Assembly: GCF_958295425.1 (NCBI RefSeq)
Contig: NC_081146.1
Span: forward strand, 22,515,458 to 22,579,457
Source: Solea solea
Lineage: Eukaryota > Chordata > Actinopteri > Pleuronectiformes > Soleidae
Direction of reading: 5' to 3'
DNA: 64,000 nt
Both the position numbers and the translations under genes were made by a program. The notes beneath the pieces were generated by a model. That model was not told the DNA's origin, ran no database searches, and worked only from the letters and a program-made list of their open reading frames with translations. Shown piece by piece: positions 1 through 11,760 of this stretch. Numbering within the stretch: position 1 is the first letter of the stretch; each line of letters opens with the position of its first letter.

Positions 1-990
1 GTTTCATAAGTCAGACCTGCAGAGACAGAGCTATAGTGGGTGTATAGCACCACCTACAGGACACACAGTGTCTGTTAATAATACTCATTTTTGGATAGAT
101 GTCTCCATCTAGTGGCTCTTTGATTGTACTGAACCATGTCTTGTAACATCATGTAGAGGATTTGACTTGATTTGAAGTTACTTATGTTTTCATAATTGAT
201 GAATCAGTCGACTATTTTCTCAGTTAATTGATCAGTTGTTTTGCTCCATAGTGAAATGATGATTTCTTGTTTTGTCCACTTGATTCAGTTTTACTGATTT
301 TATTTGTTTTTTGAAGCAAAGAAACGAGAAAATATTCACATTTAAGAAGCTGGAAAGTCAGAGAGCTTGACTATTTCAGTAATCAATTAACTGATTGATC
401 ATTGCTGCTCCAATTTAGTTGCACTTTACTCTATTATGTCTCTCTTTCTTTACTCCACTGCAGCTTTTATATTCCGTTGTGAATTTTTGACTATTTTTTT
501 AAATATTTGTACTATTTGTGCTGCTGTCTTAACCAGGAAGAAGAGATCTCATATCACAACAGAATCTTCCTGGCTAAATAAATGATAAATTATTAAATAA
601 ATGAATGTTGTTGTTATTTTACTGTTAACGTCACAACAAAAGTACAACTTCATTTTGAACTTTAATATCTGCAGCAGCCACTGTTGCTAAACCCTGGAGG
701 AGAAGCTCAGTGCTACTTTTGATTTAGGTCAGTTTTCAAAATCACAACTCATCTTAAATATCTACTGATTCCAGCATCAAGTTCTTATTAACACATTTGT
801 GCCGATGCATTTATCACGTCCTACGTGGGATTGACAGGATTATTGCTGTATGGCCTCACTCTGCTTACACCGCCTGTGCTTATACTGAGAGTTCTCGTTT
901 TCCGATATTCACTCCAGTGATTTGAACCAGTCTTCATACTAGAAACATCTGGCAGGACTATGACATGACTATATTTGTAAAGGCCACTTA
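1..990. other. Upstream flank with A/T-rich dispersed repeat, no gene seen
   Basis: The part from about 186 to 410 belongs to the dispersed A/T-rich family described at 31018: it shares the AAGAAACgAGAAAATATTC stretch, then 'cacatttaagaagctg', and has the gatgaatcagtcgactattttctc end. The remainder shows short A/T-rich sequence and no open frame of interest. Confidence 0.6.
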
Positions 991-1262
991 ATGTTATTCA
1001 ATTATAGCACTAAATCACAACATACATTATCTGAAGGCAGTGCAGTAACGCAGGAACCTTTACAATATCATAGAGAGAAAAGAGGAGAGAGGAAAAACAG
1101 GAAGAAATCTCTGAAATAACTAGATTTATAAATGTGCAGCATCTGTCTCGACGGGTTGGGGTGAAAGGAAAAATGGGGGACAGAGAAGAGGTGGGGGAGA
1201 GAAAAAGAAAGAGGGATGGGAGATAGAGACAGAAGAGAGAGACCAGGAGCAAGATATGTAAA
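991..1262 (+). repeat. Dispersed teleost repeat, copy 1 (tagcaccaaatcacaac / aggaagaaatctctg family)
   Basis: It shares ordered blocks with the segment at 19343-19590: 'aaatcacaacatacattatct', then 'aggaagaaatctctg', then 'gggttggggtgaaaggaaaa' and a purine-rich tail. The two copies are in the same orientation. The same word order recurs in many fish genomes, so I take it as an old dispersed repeat with no coding capacity left here. Confidence 0.75.
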
Positions 1263-2689
1263 GGTTATAGGTTAGTTGTTATCTGTCATGACATTAGTAC
1301 TACGATGTAATTTATAAGAGCAGTAGCTTTGATTGTTGATTAAAATGAACTTAAACCTCAGATAATCCTTAAAGTCCATTCTATGTAAGCTCTTCAGTCT
1401 CCCTACTGATCAATACATGATCATTAGATCCACCACGACGATCAGAGGAACTCCTTGATCTCCACAGCATCCTCACTGACCCCTACAACCTCTAATGACC
1501 TCCACGCTCACTAGGCTAAAGGAGGAGTATTGACAACATTTCAAAAAACCTTTTATAACCTTGTAAACAATCCACAGAAAAACCTGAAGGACTGCTAACC
1601 TCCCCAAACCGAGGGTCTCTTTAATAAACCATAGAGCCTGTGAAAGAACTGTAAGAACCTTCTGGAACTTCAAACCTCCCTCAGTTTGAAGACCAAGACC
1701 TGCGTCAGTCAGAATTATGAAAACAAACACACTCTGCAAAGCCGGCACAAGCAATCTTACACTTGTAACTACCCTCTTCTCCGTCTCCTGCTCAGATTCA
1801 AAATAGCACGACCTCGCTGAGAACAGCAGCAGCACAAATCACAGATAACCTGAACGTGTCAGTTCCGACCTGCACACGCAGGCTGCTCCTGACCTTCCCC
1901 CGTTAATCCACTCGGTGACTCTGCTCTCCTGATTGCCACACTTCAAGCCCTAATTGAGGGGTGCACGCTGAGGAGGAGCGGGGGCGTTTGTTGGCTCCGT
2001 TGTCATGGACACTGAGCGTTGCTAGGCAGCCGGCCAGATGCCATGGAAGTGGTTTGCAGAGGAGCAGTGGGGTCACTGTGCACAGAGAGAGAGAGGGAAG
2101 TGCTCCCACACGTCGCTCTGCAACAGAGAGGTGGAGACGGATGAACGATGTTTGCGTCTTGGCATTTAAAAGACTATCATCAAACAATATGATCAAACAC
2201 AAGGTTGCCTCCTGTACTGATACCTGAGGAAACTAAAATGAATTGATTTACCAATGGAATAGCCTTGGAAGGGCTAAATATCAACATTGGACTACTGTTT
2301 CAAACTTACATTAGTACTCGCAAAACATAACTGTAGAAGAGCAGGAAATATTGTGGAATTCTATCAATGATTTTTCCATTCAAATCTGCAGTATAGTAAT
2401 GTAATCTTACTTGTATTCCAGTATAACAGCACATACAGGCCTGGAGTCACATGGATCTTCGCACTCAGGTTTTAATCGATGTCTAAAGCTGGTAAACTGG
2501 GAGCAAAAATACAAATGAGGGGCTCTGTGTTTCCAAAGCCCACATTTAATTTGTTTAATTCTTTTTTATGGGTGAGGTAACTTGATAAGTGTGTCAATGG
2601 AGGAGCAGAAAAGACATAGCATCAATATCTTATGGGCCAAATGCAATTGAATTGTGGGCCGAATGTGCCGAGTTAGACATGTGCTGTAG

Positions 2690-2997
2690 AGCAGTGATGA
2701 GGTCAGGCACTGATGTTGGACGAGAAGACCTGGCTCACAACTCTGTTTCAGTTCATCCCAAAGGTGCTCGATGGGGTTAAAGGTCACGGCTCTATGCGGG
2801 GCAGCCACGTCCTTCCACACCAAACTCAGTCAAAGCATGTCTTTATCGTCCTAGTCATAGTATTGTCCAAAATGTCTTGGTTTGCTGAAGCGTTAAGATT
2901 ATCCTTCACTGGAGATAAGGGGCCTAAACCAAAGCCTGATTGAAACACCTGAATCCAAGACTAAAACCTTTTGTCCTTATAGTGTAGCTGTAGGAAA
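2690..2997 (-). mobile_element. Degenerate Tc1/mariner-like transposon fragment
   Basis: On the minus strand part of this segment translates to a peptide with T-F-N-P-I-E-H-L-W-D-E-L, the conserved stretch around the last catalytic acidic residue of Tc1/mariner DDE transposases. The plus-strand wording 'ccaaaatgtcttggtttgct' and the end 'ccttatagtgta' match the 5' side and terminal repeat of such fish elements. The copy is internally deleted and has no matching left terminal repeat, so it is an inactive relic. The open frame runs from 2823 back to 2566, but its last part is unrelated sequence. Confidence 0.75.
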
Positions 2998-3214
2998 CTG
3001 GACTTGCTTGAGTAAAGTTGAAGAAGTTTAACCTCCTTGTCCTAGAAGCTTCTTCAGTAACTTCTGACTATACCTGGAGGGAGGAAAATCCAGGTATTTA
3101 GCCTCTGAGGGCAGGAAACTGGTCTAGAGACTTGTTAGGTGAAACAATACAGGTCGTTCACCTTCTGACACTTCAAACCTCTGATGTTACCCAAGAGGAG
3201 GTGCAGCACATCAC

Positions 3215-3362
3215 AGGAAAAACACTGTTCTACTGGATTTACCAGAGTATGTGAGCGGAGTGGAGCTGTATTTTAATGTTGGTGATAATGGTGTTACTTT
3301 GAGATCTCAGTATTTTCTCAGATGGTTCTTGGTATAAAAAGTTTGAGAACCACTAGTCAAGC
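3215..3362 (+). repeat. Dispersed repeat related to 54236-54510
   Basis: It shares 'accagagtatgtgagcggag' followed by 'tggagct' with the segment near 54320, and ends in 'gtttgagaaccactagt', the inverted form of the 'ggttctcaaactgtggtac' word found at the start of that copy. This suggests a non-autonomous element with inverted ends. Confidence 0.5.
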
Positions 3363-3369
3363 TTATATC

Positions 3370-3475
3370 CTATACTCTGTCCTGTCCTGTCCTGTCTGTC
3401 TTATCCTGTCCTATATCCTATTCCGTCCTGTCTTATCCTGTCCCGGGATAAGACATGACAGGATAAGATACGAAG
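3370..3475 (+). repeat. Degenerate TCCTG/TCCTA short tandem repeat
   Basis: Repeated cctgtcctgtcctgtctgtc-like units pass into an inverted segment (tcttatcctgtcccgggataagacatgacaggataag), which could form a hairpin centred on the CCCGGG near 3443. Confidence 0.7.
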
Positions 3476-3479
3476 CTAA

Positions 3480-3815
3480 CTCTTATCCTCCACATGAGGG
3501 GTTGCCATTCCCAGGTCACCAGTCCATTGCTGGGCCAACAAAACACCCACAGTCAATTTAGAGAGTCCAGTTTACTTCATCTCACTCTTGTATAAAGTAT
3601 CTAAAATGAATACTTGTGTAAAAGTACAAGTACATGCCCAGAAAATCACCTTTTCCATCACAGCACTGCATCATCTGCATGTTTTAAGGCTGTGGGAGGA
3701 AGCTGACACACACAGGGAGAACATGCACCTGTGCCAAGTCTAACTGGGATTCAAACCGGTGACCTTCTTGCTGTGAGGTAACAGTTGCAGCCACTGCACT
3801 ACCATGCTACCCATG
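3480..3815 (-). repeat. tRNA-like SINE-type fragment
   Basis: Read on the minus strand, the segment starts with 'tagcatggtagtgcagtgg' and continues through 'cctcacagcaagaaggtcac' and 'ggtttgaatccc', which resemble pol III box A and box B words. It then runs into 'ctgtgtgtgtcagcttcctcc' and, near 3560, 'ctaaattgactgtggg' and 'gcccagcaatggactgg'. This word order belongs to a dispersed repeat common in fish. The copy is diverged. Confidence 0.6.
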
Positions 3816-5858
3816 TGGTTTACAAATTCAAAACAATATGAGGTATTAAGAGTCAGAACTGTTACATTATGTACAAATTGACTTTTGTCTCGATTTCTAT
3901 TTTTTAAATTTAATTTTTTAACGTGGAAGTTATGTGTAGGAAAATAAATATCAGGCAAACATTATTTCCAGGCAGAGAGTCTTAATTGACATAAATACAC
4001 TGGTGTTAGACACCTGTACATTGCTTTGGGGCATCCCACCGGTGACACATGGTTACAGCGCGCTCTGAAAACTGACTTTAACACACATAAAAAAAATCTC
4101 ACCAGCTGTCATCGGAGGAGAGTTTCTGTTAAGTGACAAAAAAATCTGTTTTTTTTCCTGTTGTCCCTCTGCCATGTTTCACTGAGTAAGCACTCATCTG
4201 TCCCCAGGCACTTCCCGACACACGGAGAGCACGGAGCGCACAGTCGTCTGTTTGTCACACACTGAATATGTATAAATATCTCGTACAGCTACATTAAAAA
4301 AAAATAAAATAAAAATCTTGAGCCATCACTTTAAGCTGAAAACCTGCTGCTGTTGGAAACACTGGGACCGAGAAACTTGTCTTTAAATAAAAAAAAAAGA
4401 CAGTTTTCTTAGCTGGAGCCACAAGATACGTGTCCTGAGCAGGATGATATGACCGCTGTCTTTTAGAATGTTTAATATTCTGTAATGGCGAGAAGAGAAA
4501 TGTCAACAGAGGGAAAAATGTGAAATACAAATCACTGAATTCAAACATTTTGCTGGTTCCAAAAAAACCTCTAAACATAAAGCAACACATTTCATCAAGT
4601 GGTAAAAAAACAAAGACCCTGAGAAAACATGGGGGGGAGGTACAGTATGAGTGAAGAGAGGAACTGTCAGAAGATAAAAGTAGATAAAGAAAGAAAGACA
4701 GGAAATAGGAAACAAGATAAGAGCTAAAAGAAAAAGAAAGTGATCTAAGACATTTCTACTCCTTTTTAATCTCAATGCTTCTTTTATTTTGGAATGATTT
4801 TCTCCTTGGAAAATAAAAATAGATTACAGCGAAAGCCACAAATGAAAGTGAATATTGAGGGGGGGGGGGAGAGACATTTTCTGTCGACAATATCACTTTC
4901 TCATCAAAACTCCTCTGAGACTTTTCCACCAAGGAACGAGGTAAAGTACCAAGAAGTAAGCAATAATCTACAGTAATGTTGTTATTAATTTACCAAAACT
5001 CTTTCAGACATGTGATAATAGGTGTTACAGAACAAATGTGCTCTTGCAATCATGACTGATATTGACATTTGGATCACAATCCTTTAAAAGTGGGTCCCCC
5101 ATAAATAAACAAAAGATTGGGAGAAACACTGTTTTACAGACACCGGTGACGGACGCAGTGAACATCATACAGACTGTGTACAGACGTCTCATTTAATGTT
5201 CACACAACTGAGAACAAGGAATATAAGAGGTGACAAGTAGATAATCCATAAAAAAAATGATACAGGCGAGAAAAGAGAGAATGTTTGTTGCAGAATTAAC
5301 CAGGACATGGTGGTTCTCTTAAACGTGGTGAAGAGATTTAAAACAGTATATTGAACTTATGCTGGTGTTGGAATTGTCATTTCCTCCGGCTGTTGTCACC
5401 ACTAAAATATGTATATAAAAAAATAATATAATTTAGAGTACTCTCCACATGTATATGGTGAGACCTCGAAACAGGGCCCGTGACGGTTCCCTGTGGTTCA
5501 CCAAACACTGACGTAGTCATGACTAGACACTCTGAAGATCAGAGAAGACTTGTACCAGGACCAAGACCAAAGCAGGGTGAGACGAGTCACAACCAAAGTA
5601 CACAATCAATAAATTAAGGGCACCCACTGTGGATTTTTGCTTCAGAAAAGAGGTTATTTCAGTAGCGGTTGCATTTCTATGATTTCAAACCAGTCTGATC
5701 GTTTTCCTCTGACCTCATTCTCCTCTGAGAGTGTTGCCGCTCAGCGGATATTTTCTCTTTTGTTGACCATTCTTTAAAATCTAGAGTGTATTATGTGTGC
5801 AAATCCCTGTAGATTAGCAGCAATGCTACATTTAAAGTCACTTAAATCATCTTTTCTA
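3816..5858. other. Non-coding flank, A/T-rich, no gene seen
   Basis: It contains poly-A and A/T-rich stretches (4295-4315, 4388-4398), a G10 run at about 4859-4869, and nothing with coding character. No repeat family was recognised with confidence. Confidence 0.5.
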
Positions 5859-5925
5859 GCAGCTCGTTTTGAGCAGCTCGTTTTGAGCTGCTACCTTGGC
5901 ACGTGTACCTAATAAAGTGGTGGAA
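5859..5925 (+). repeat. 14-bp tandem duplication and transposon-end remnant
   Basis: The unit gcagctcgttttga occurs twice in direct tandem at 5859-5886. The next segment contains 'gtgtacctaataaagtgg' (5903-5920), a word widespread at the end of a dispersed element in fish genomes. Only the end is present. Confidence 0.55.
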
Positions 5926-8580
5926 AGAAATCCCTGCCTTGGCCTTGGTTAAATTAATTAAAAGGCATAGAAACATGGGTAAAAAGTAACGGCTATACAA
6001 TAAAACATAATAAAACATTGCACGGACTACTGGAAATTTGAAAAACAAGCCTCTAATGTTCGATAAAATAAAATCATATATGTGGACACAGAGTCAGGTC
6101 ACTCTGTGAAGCCGCACACTTGTGTTTCGTCCTTGTGTCCAGATAAAACCATTTGTCTCGCAGCTGGACGCCAAGGTCGTGACCCTCGTGTTGCCACCGA
6201 CGTGGATTCCTCATGCCTTCAGCCTCATATTTGGATAAATAAATGTACTCCAATGTTCTGCATATGTGGAAACTTTAGAGTAACAGCAGATGTTTTATTG
6301 TTTAGACCATTTGGAAAGTAATATTGTACAATTATCAAAGAGCCGGAGGATTTCAGCTTATGGAGTTTGTTATGTGCATATGTGTGTATGATGTCGCAGG
6401 AGCTATTCAGTGCGCAGATGGGTGAATAAAAAATAGAAAAAAAACAGCAGTTAAAATGGTTTACATGAAGTGAGAATTAAGTCTGGGACCATTTTACAAT
6501 ATTCCTCTGTGCCGCATGAGTTACACTGTTGTCCAAAAACACATTAATGATCCATGTGTGACCTGGAACTTTATTACAGTGAAACCACCACAGTGGTTTA
6601 TTTGGACTCCTTCCCTGTGTTCTGTCCTGCTGCAGGGAAACACTCAGAGAGAGCAATGACTTTAGCCTCTGATGCCTGTTTGAATGACGTTTGATAACAA
6701 AAAGTATATATAACTATAATATAATATAACTATACTTCCTGTTTTCAGAGTATTTTTATCATGTGAAGACATTTCAGTCTATCAATAATTATTGTGATTA
6801 ATGTCAGATAACTAAAGAGGTGTTTTTGTGATTTTTAAACTTCTTTACACACAGAGAAACCGAGAATAAAATCCTCACCTCACCACGTAATCTGAAGAAT
6901 ATCCTTTTGCTGCGTTATTTGTGTCAGCTTTTATTAACCACACTCTGTCACTCACCAAAGTGACACCACAGAGAAAATCAGTGATTTGAGCTCAGGAGGA
7001 AAAACAGGATGAGCTGCTCTGCTGCCGCCTTGTTTGTTCAAGTTTGTGTTTCTAAGGTAACAAAAGCAAACCAAGTATTTCAAGCACTGAAATCACATGT
7101 TAACTGACTGACGAGGCAGCAATGGAACAACAACTCAATCCATATATTTGTGACTATTCTGGATGTGTTTAAATCATTTTGTATTTTTATTTTTGTGTTT
7201 TTTTTCCCTACTTACAATGTTTAAGATACATTTTAAAAAAAAATAATAAAAAAAATAAGGAAGAGACACATTTATTTAGCCTTTTTCTTTAACCTACAAT
7301 AAATACAATATTTGACAAACACATTTTCTCCGCTGTATTACAGGTGTAGAGGTATTACTCTCTGCATCTCTTCCGCTTGGAATCATGAAATTATGATGTG
7401 ATGAAAACAGTGTCTTTGTAGCTGATGAACTGCTGATTATTCTGCATGCCTTCAACAGGGGGCGCCAAACGGTAGTTATTAACTCAGTACATCTTTGATT
7501 TCTTTTTCACTCTAATATTACTGAGCCTTTGTCATATTTTATACCATACGCAAGTTTACCTTTTATATACTGATGTCACTTTCTTAGTCTTTTCTCCTTG
7601 GAAGGTCCTTAAGGTTTATTTATTGAGGATTTTCGCACCATTTCTACAGAGGCATTCATCTGTGTGACCTCATCACTTGATATGATTTATTTCTCACTTG
7701 TGTTGCTATTTACATGTCGAGTTGGAGTGATTTTTTTCCTTATATTTTTCTACCTGAGAGTGTCTTTGTTGTTCAGTAGTTATTAATGTGGCTGAATGAA
7801 AATGAGTGCAGACGTACATTGCTCTTTTGGTGTCATTGCAGTGGCATCTGTGCTCTGCAATAATGACAAACACGCACCAAGGAAACAGGTTTGTTTAAAG
7901 TTCAAGAACAGAACTCAGTTTAAAACAGACTTCTCTGCTGTCACCTCTGAGCCGGTTACTTTGCTGTGTTGTTGTGGCCCACTGGTGTAAATAACTTGGA
8001 ATCAAGTGTAATTGACTCCAAACTCTGAACAAACTGAGCTTGTTTTTGTTGTCGTAACGTTTCCCGTGGCATTTCCCTGACCCGAGGGCCCAGTAGTGGC
8101 CGACCGCTGGCCTACCCAGCTGTATGTGCCGGACGGTGTGAGAGGAAACGTCCATCTGAGTGCTGCTGCAGTTCTCTGGTGAATAAACCCTGTGGCGTAC
8201 AGTAAGCCTCTTATGTAAAGCAGAAAACACACAGTGTAATCTCTGCCTCTGCTGGTCCCTGTCTCAGTGTCTGAGCTGTTGTCAAAACGACTACGACACC
8301 ACGAGTGACTGTACTGAGTATATATCACTGTGAATGGTGTTTTTGTCCCTTACAGCAGGAAACGTTTGGCCTCTTCACCATAAGCAGGTCATGTTCGCAT
8401 CTGATCCTGATCCTGGATCTGATTTCAGTCTCTTAACCAGTGGATTCCTGTCTTAATGTCATCGGCGAGTGCCGTGTTTTTCAGATTGTGGTTGTGTGAG
8501 TCTGTGGGACGAGAGGAGTCAGCTGTCCCTGTGTGTCCCTGCTGCTGTTTGCATGTGTTGCATGACTTCAAAGTTTGACA
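5926..8580. other. Non-coding flank, no gene seen
   Basis: It is mainly A/T-rich with a few unremarkable open frames. The part near 6940-7100 has a weak resemblance to a dispersed family also seen near 62850-63000 (attacaaagtgac, caaaggatttcaaacactt-like words), too diverged to delimit. Confidence 0.4.

Positions 8581-8583
<3 letters not shown>

Positions 8584-8624
<41 letters not shown>
8584..8624. repeat. (CA)n microsatellite
   Basis: An uninterrupted CA run of about 41 bases. Open frames across it read only T-H or C-V repeats and are not genes. Confidence 0.98.
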
Positions 8625-8626
<2 letters not shown>

Positions 8627-8937
8627 AGCCCGGCACATTCTCTCTTACCATCTGATGACCGCACATCACAATCAGCCGTGTGTCACTTCACAGGTCAACT
8701 CTTGTGTTTGATGTTTTAACCGTTCAAGTATTTTGTTTGTCCTCATCCTGTGTCGTGTTCTTTTACTGTCCCACCAAGGTTTTGTGTATTTTATTGCAAC
8801 CCTTGACCTGACTTTGCATTTATTATAGATTTAAAGCAGTAACTGGCAGGATTACTATAGAAAAATAGTTGTTTCATACTCATTTTTAGGATCTTATCTT
8901 GACCCATATGTTTTTAATTAGTCATGCTTTCTCTGAG

Positions 8938-9182
8938 ACCAGGGGTCTCCAACTCAAATTGAGTCTCAAACTCAAATGACCTGGGGGCCACTGAGCATCT
9001 AGTCTGATAAGTCAGGGACCAGTCAAGTGGAAAAGAAAAGTCAAACCTCGCATAACGAATCTATTCATAAAAGAACATACAGAAATAACTCATTATCAGT
9101 TGATATTATGTTGCAGCCAAATTAAATCCATCAGAGGACCACATGTGGCCCATGGGCCGTGATTTTGAGACCTCTGACTCTT
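8938..9182. repeat. Dispersed repeat with 'ggtctccaactcaaa' and 'ggcccatgggccgtga' words
   Basis: It starts 'aggggtctccaactcaaatt', contains 'aaatgacctgggggccactg' and ends 'tggcccatgggccgtgattt' then 'gagacctctgac'. The paired ggtct/agacc ends suggest terminal inverted repeats of a short non-autonomous DNA element. This wording is common in vertebrate genomes. Confidence 0.55.
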
Positions 9183-10619
9183 TTCCGTTGCCTAAGCTTT
9201 GCCTCGTCTCTGCATATAGTAGAAGTTTTTCCTTCTCTCTCTCTGAGTTTCCTCCGATTTGTCAAAGTCTCCTATCAACGAGTTAGGGTCCAATTTCTGC
9301 CTTTAAATCGTAAATATTTGGACATCAAAGTATAAAATAGTTCATATGATGATTAAAAAACGCCCTCTTTTAATCATACTGACAAAGTAGCCGGGATTAT
9401 TCTTCATATTCTTGACATAACCCACCAACATCTCATTCCTGAATTACACAAAAGGTATTAAATTAAAGGTCATTCAAAAATGAAAGACACACCACAACAA
9501 GGAGAAGGTACAGGTCTCACCCTGTGATGTGTATTTATATTTAAATGTATACATTTAAACACTTTAACCAACTGGTTTTCTGTGTTTCCAAAACCACTCA
9601 TATTGTCTTTCAGTTCCTGTTTGACCCAAGGTCAAATTCTGCACGGGGACAGGAAGCAGCTGAGGTCGAATGCTTTAGACAGTGATGCACGTGCTGTGTT
9701 TTTATACTTCTGTACTATAGCATTAAACCTCAGAGGACAATAGACTGTATGTTTGTACAGATCTGACACTCAACTACCTCGCAGTGGTCGCTGCTTCTTT
9801 TTTGACTTGAGCTGTTGTGCTCCGATCAATTTATTCACTAAACAATAAAGCTCAAACATTAGATTTATGTGTAGTTTTTTCTTTGAATAATCATATCATG
9901 ACCCCTTTGAGACTATTTCTTGACCTTGAGTGAGGCCCCACTGGACCACAGGCAGTTACAGTTAATGGTACAATCTAATAATATATAATAATACATGGCT
10001 CATGGGGGAGAGGTGGTGGCTGCACTGTGTGAATTAGAGGCTCCAAAATAATAGGTATACCCGGTATGTGTTCCATGTTTCCAAGTCATCACACTTTATT
10101 CAGTTTTATTTGTCTTCACCGCCATTTTGTGTTGTTTGGTTTTGTTTTCTTGTTGTTTAATGTCAGGAAAAGTGTAATAAATAATGAATAAGAGTGTTCA
10201 AACGTCTCCTGAGTGGAGTAGTCCTTGTCAACAGTGGAGCTCAGACTCGTTGTGTGTACATTTTCCAACATGTGCTGCTCTGTCACTCCTCCCCCGTCAC
10301 TGCAGCGTCACTACTCTCTTCCTCACTGTAAATATCGTGTTCCTCCGCATAGGATAAAGAAAGTAGAACCGGTGTGGGTTTTTCTTTTTTTTGGCACAAA
10401 GTTATAACAGAGCTGCGACCACAAATACCACACTTAAATAAAAATAATAAACTAAATACATGCTGTAAATAAAGTGAAGAATGTAATGCAACGTTTAAAA
10501 CAAATAACGTGTGCTCTGCAAGTAACATAAACCAGGCTGCGACATCTACATTGACTCTTGCATGTAAGAGTATTAAGTGATTATATGATTTAAAAATAAC
10601 ATTTAATTTTACTTCTAAC
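9183..10619. other. Non-coding sequence just upstream of the CpG block
   Basis: It is A/T-rich and without coding character, apart from ordinary short frames. The last 60 bases contain the MEF2-type word TTAAAAATAA (10590-10599). Confidence 0.45.
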
Positions 10620-11350
10620 TACAAGACGGAGAGCGCGAGCTCTGATTTACTGTGAAAGTGGACTCTTCGCTGTCAAAACACGACAGGCGGAGGGATACGG
10701 TGCGTTCACACATGATGTCGCCATCCGCCCCGCCCACCGCGCCGCTCACCTTCCACCAACTCGGCACGAGCGACGCGATTGGTCAGCGCGCCGCGCACTC
10801 CCTGCTCCCATTGGCCCGCGCTGCTGTCAGTCACGGAGCGGGTGCCACTCAGGATAGATTAGGCACCATTTGCTACAACTAAATAGTTACATTGTATGTC
10901 AAGTAGGAAGATTCTTTTTTTTTTTCAAATTGGCGCCTCACCGCTCTCCGCGGAGAGTAGTTGATGAAACCTGTGAGTGCAACAAAGTGACAACGCGTTT
11001 TTGTGTTGGTTCCGCGTCGTCTCAGGAAACAGATGTGGATTCGCCGCTCGGGTAAGTCACTTCTTCTTCCTCAGCTTGTGTCCGCATTTCGCGTCCCTTC
11101 ACGCCGCTTCCTGTGTTCGGGCGCTGCGCTGACAGCGGAGTCCAGACGCTGCTGCGTTTGAGTCGGAGTTGAGACATGAACTCAGTGAGGAGGAGGAGGA
11201 GGAGGAAGGAAGCGTCGGTGCCTCTCGGTCCGTGTTTGTGTCGAGGAGACGCCGCTTCAAGTTGACAGGATCGCTGCACCAAGACCTGGCGCTCGTAACA
11301 CAACGTAAACAACGCACCATATACACGCATGACACGGTTTGGGCTCCTTG
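10620..11350 (+). promoter_or_regulatory. CpG-rich block, candidate main promoter of mef2d
   Basis: This is the most CpG-dense block upstream of the coding exons. It contains a GC box (gccccgccc, 10727-10735), two inverted CCAAT boxes (ATTGG at 10778-10782 and 10810-10814, starts 32 bp apart), and an E2F-like TTGGCGCC at 10930-10937. There is no convincing TATA box, as expected for a broad CpG-island promoter. A strong donor follows at 11052. A weak MEF2-type site, TTAAAAATAA, lies just upstream at 10590-10599. Linking this promoter to mef2d, about 35 kb downstream, is inference: vertebrate MEF2 genes commonly have distant 5' non-coding exons, and no other gene is seen on this strand in between. 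Bidirectional activity is possible. Confidence 0.6.
10860..11051 (+). other. Candidate first non-coding exon of mef2d (5' end approximate)
   Basis: The right edge is set by the donor CTCGG followed by gtaagt at 11052. The left edge is a guess, placed downstream of the CCAAT boxes. The segment has two ATGs. The one at about 10963 opens a short frame ending in TGA. The one at 11033 would, if spliced to 46139, read 12 codons into the next exon before a TGA, so neither could produce MEF2D. That fits a non-coding leader with upstream ORFs. Confidence 0.4.
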
Positions 11351-11552
11351 CATTAGGAGGAGCTGTCACCAACCTTTCACCTCAGCTGTCAGGACACAGT
11401 TGTTCCCGAGACAATTTCTCTATTTATTTTTTTCACTTTTTAAATAAATGATCATATTTTTTGACAACTTTTACCTCCTCCTCAATTTGGTTCACGCGTT
11501 AAATGACAGGTTTATACTCTGCAGCCAGAGAGGAGCGCACAGTGATTGGTTA

Positions 11553-11760
11553 CACACACACACACACACATTGTATATACAGTGCATGTGTGACTTTCCT
11601 CGTCTCCTCTAAGCTGTTGTGTCAGTCGAATAATTTTATGTCTCTTTCATGAGCCCATTTCCGACAATTGTGCTCTCCTGCCTGTGCGTAATTGCTTTTC
11701 TCCCGGGAGAGAGAGAGACTGTGTGTGTGTGTGTGTGTGCGCGCGTGCGTGCGTGCGTGC
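11553..11760. repeat. Cluster of CA and TG/CG microsatellites
   Basis: There is a CA run near 11553-11571 and a TG run passing into GCGCGTGCGTGCGTGC at about 11720-11770. Alternating purine-pyrimidine sequence of this type can adopt Z-DNA. Confidence 0.9.
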
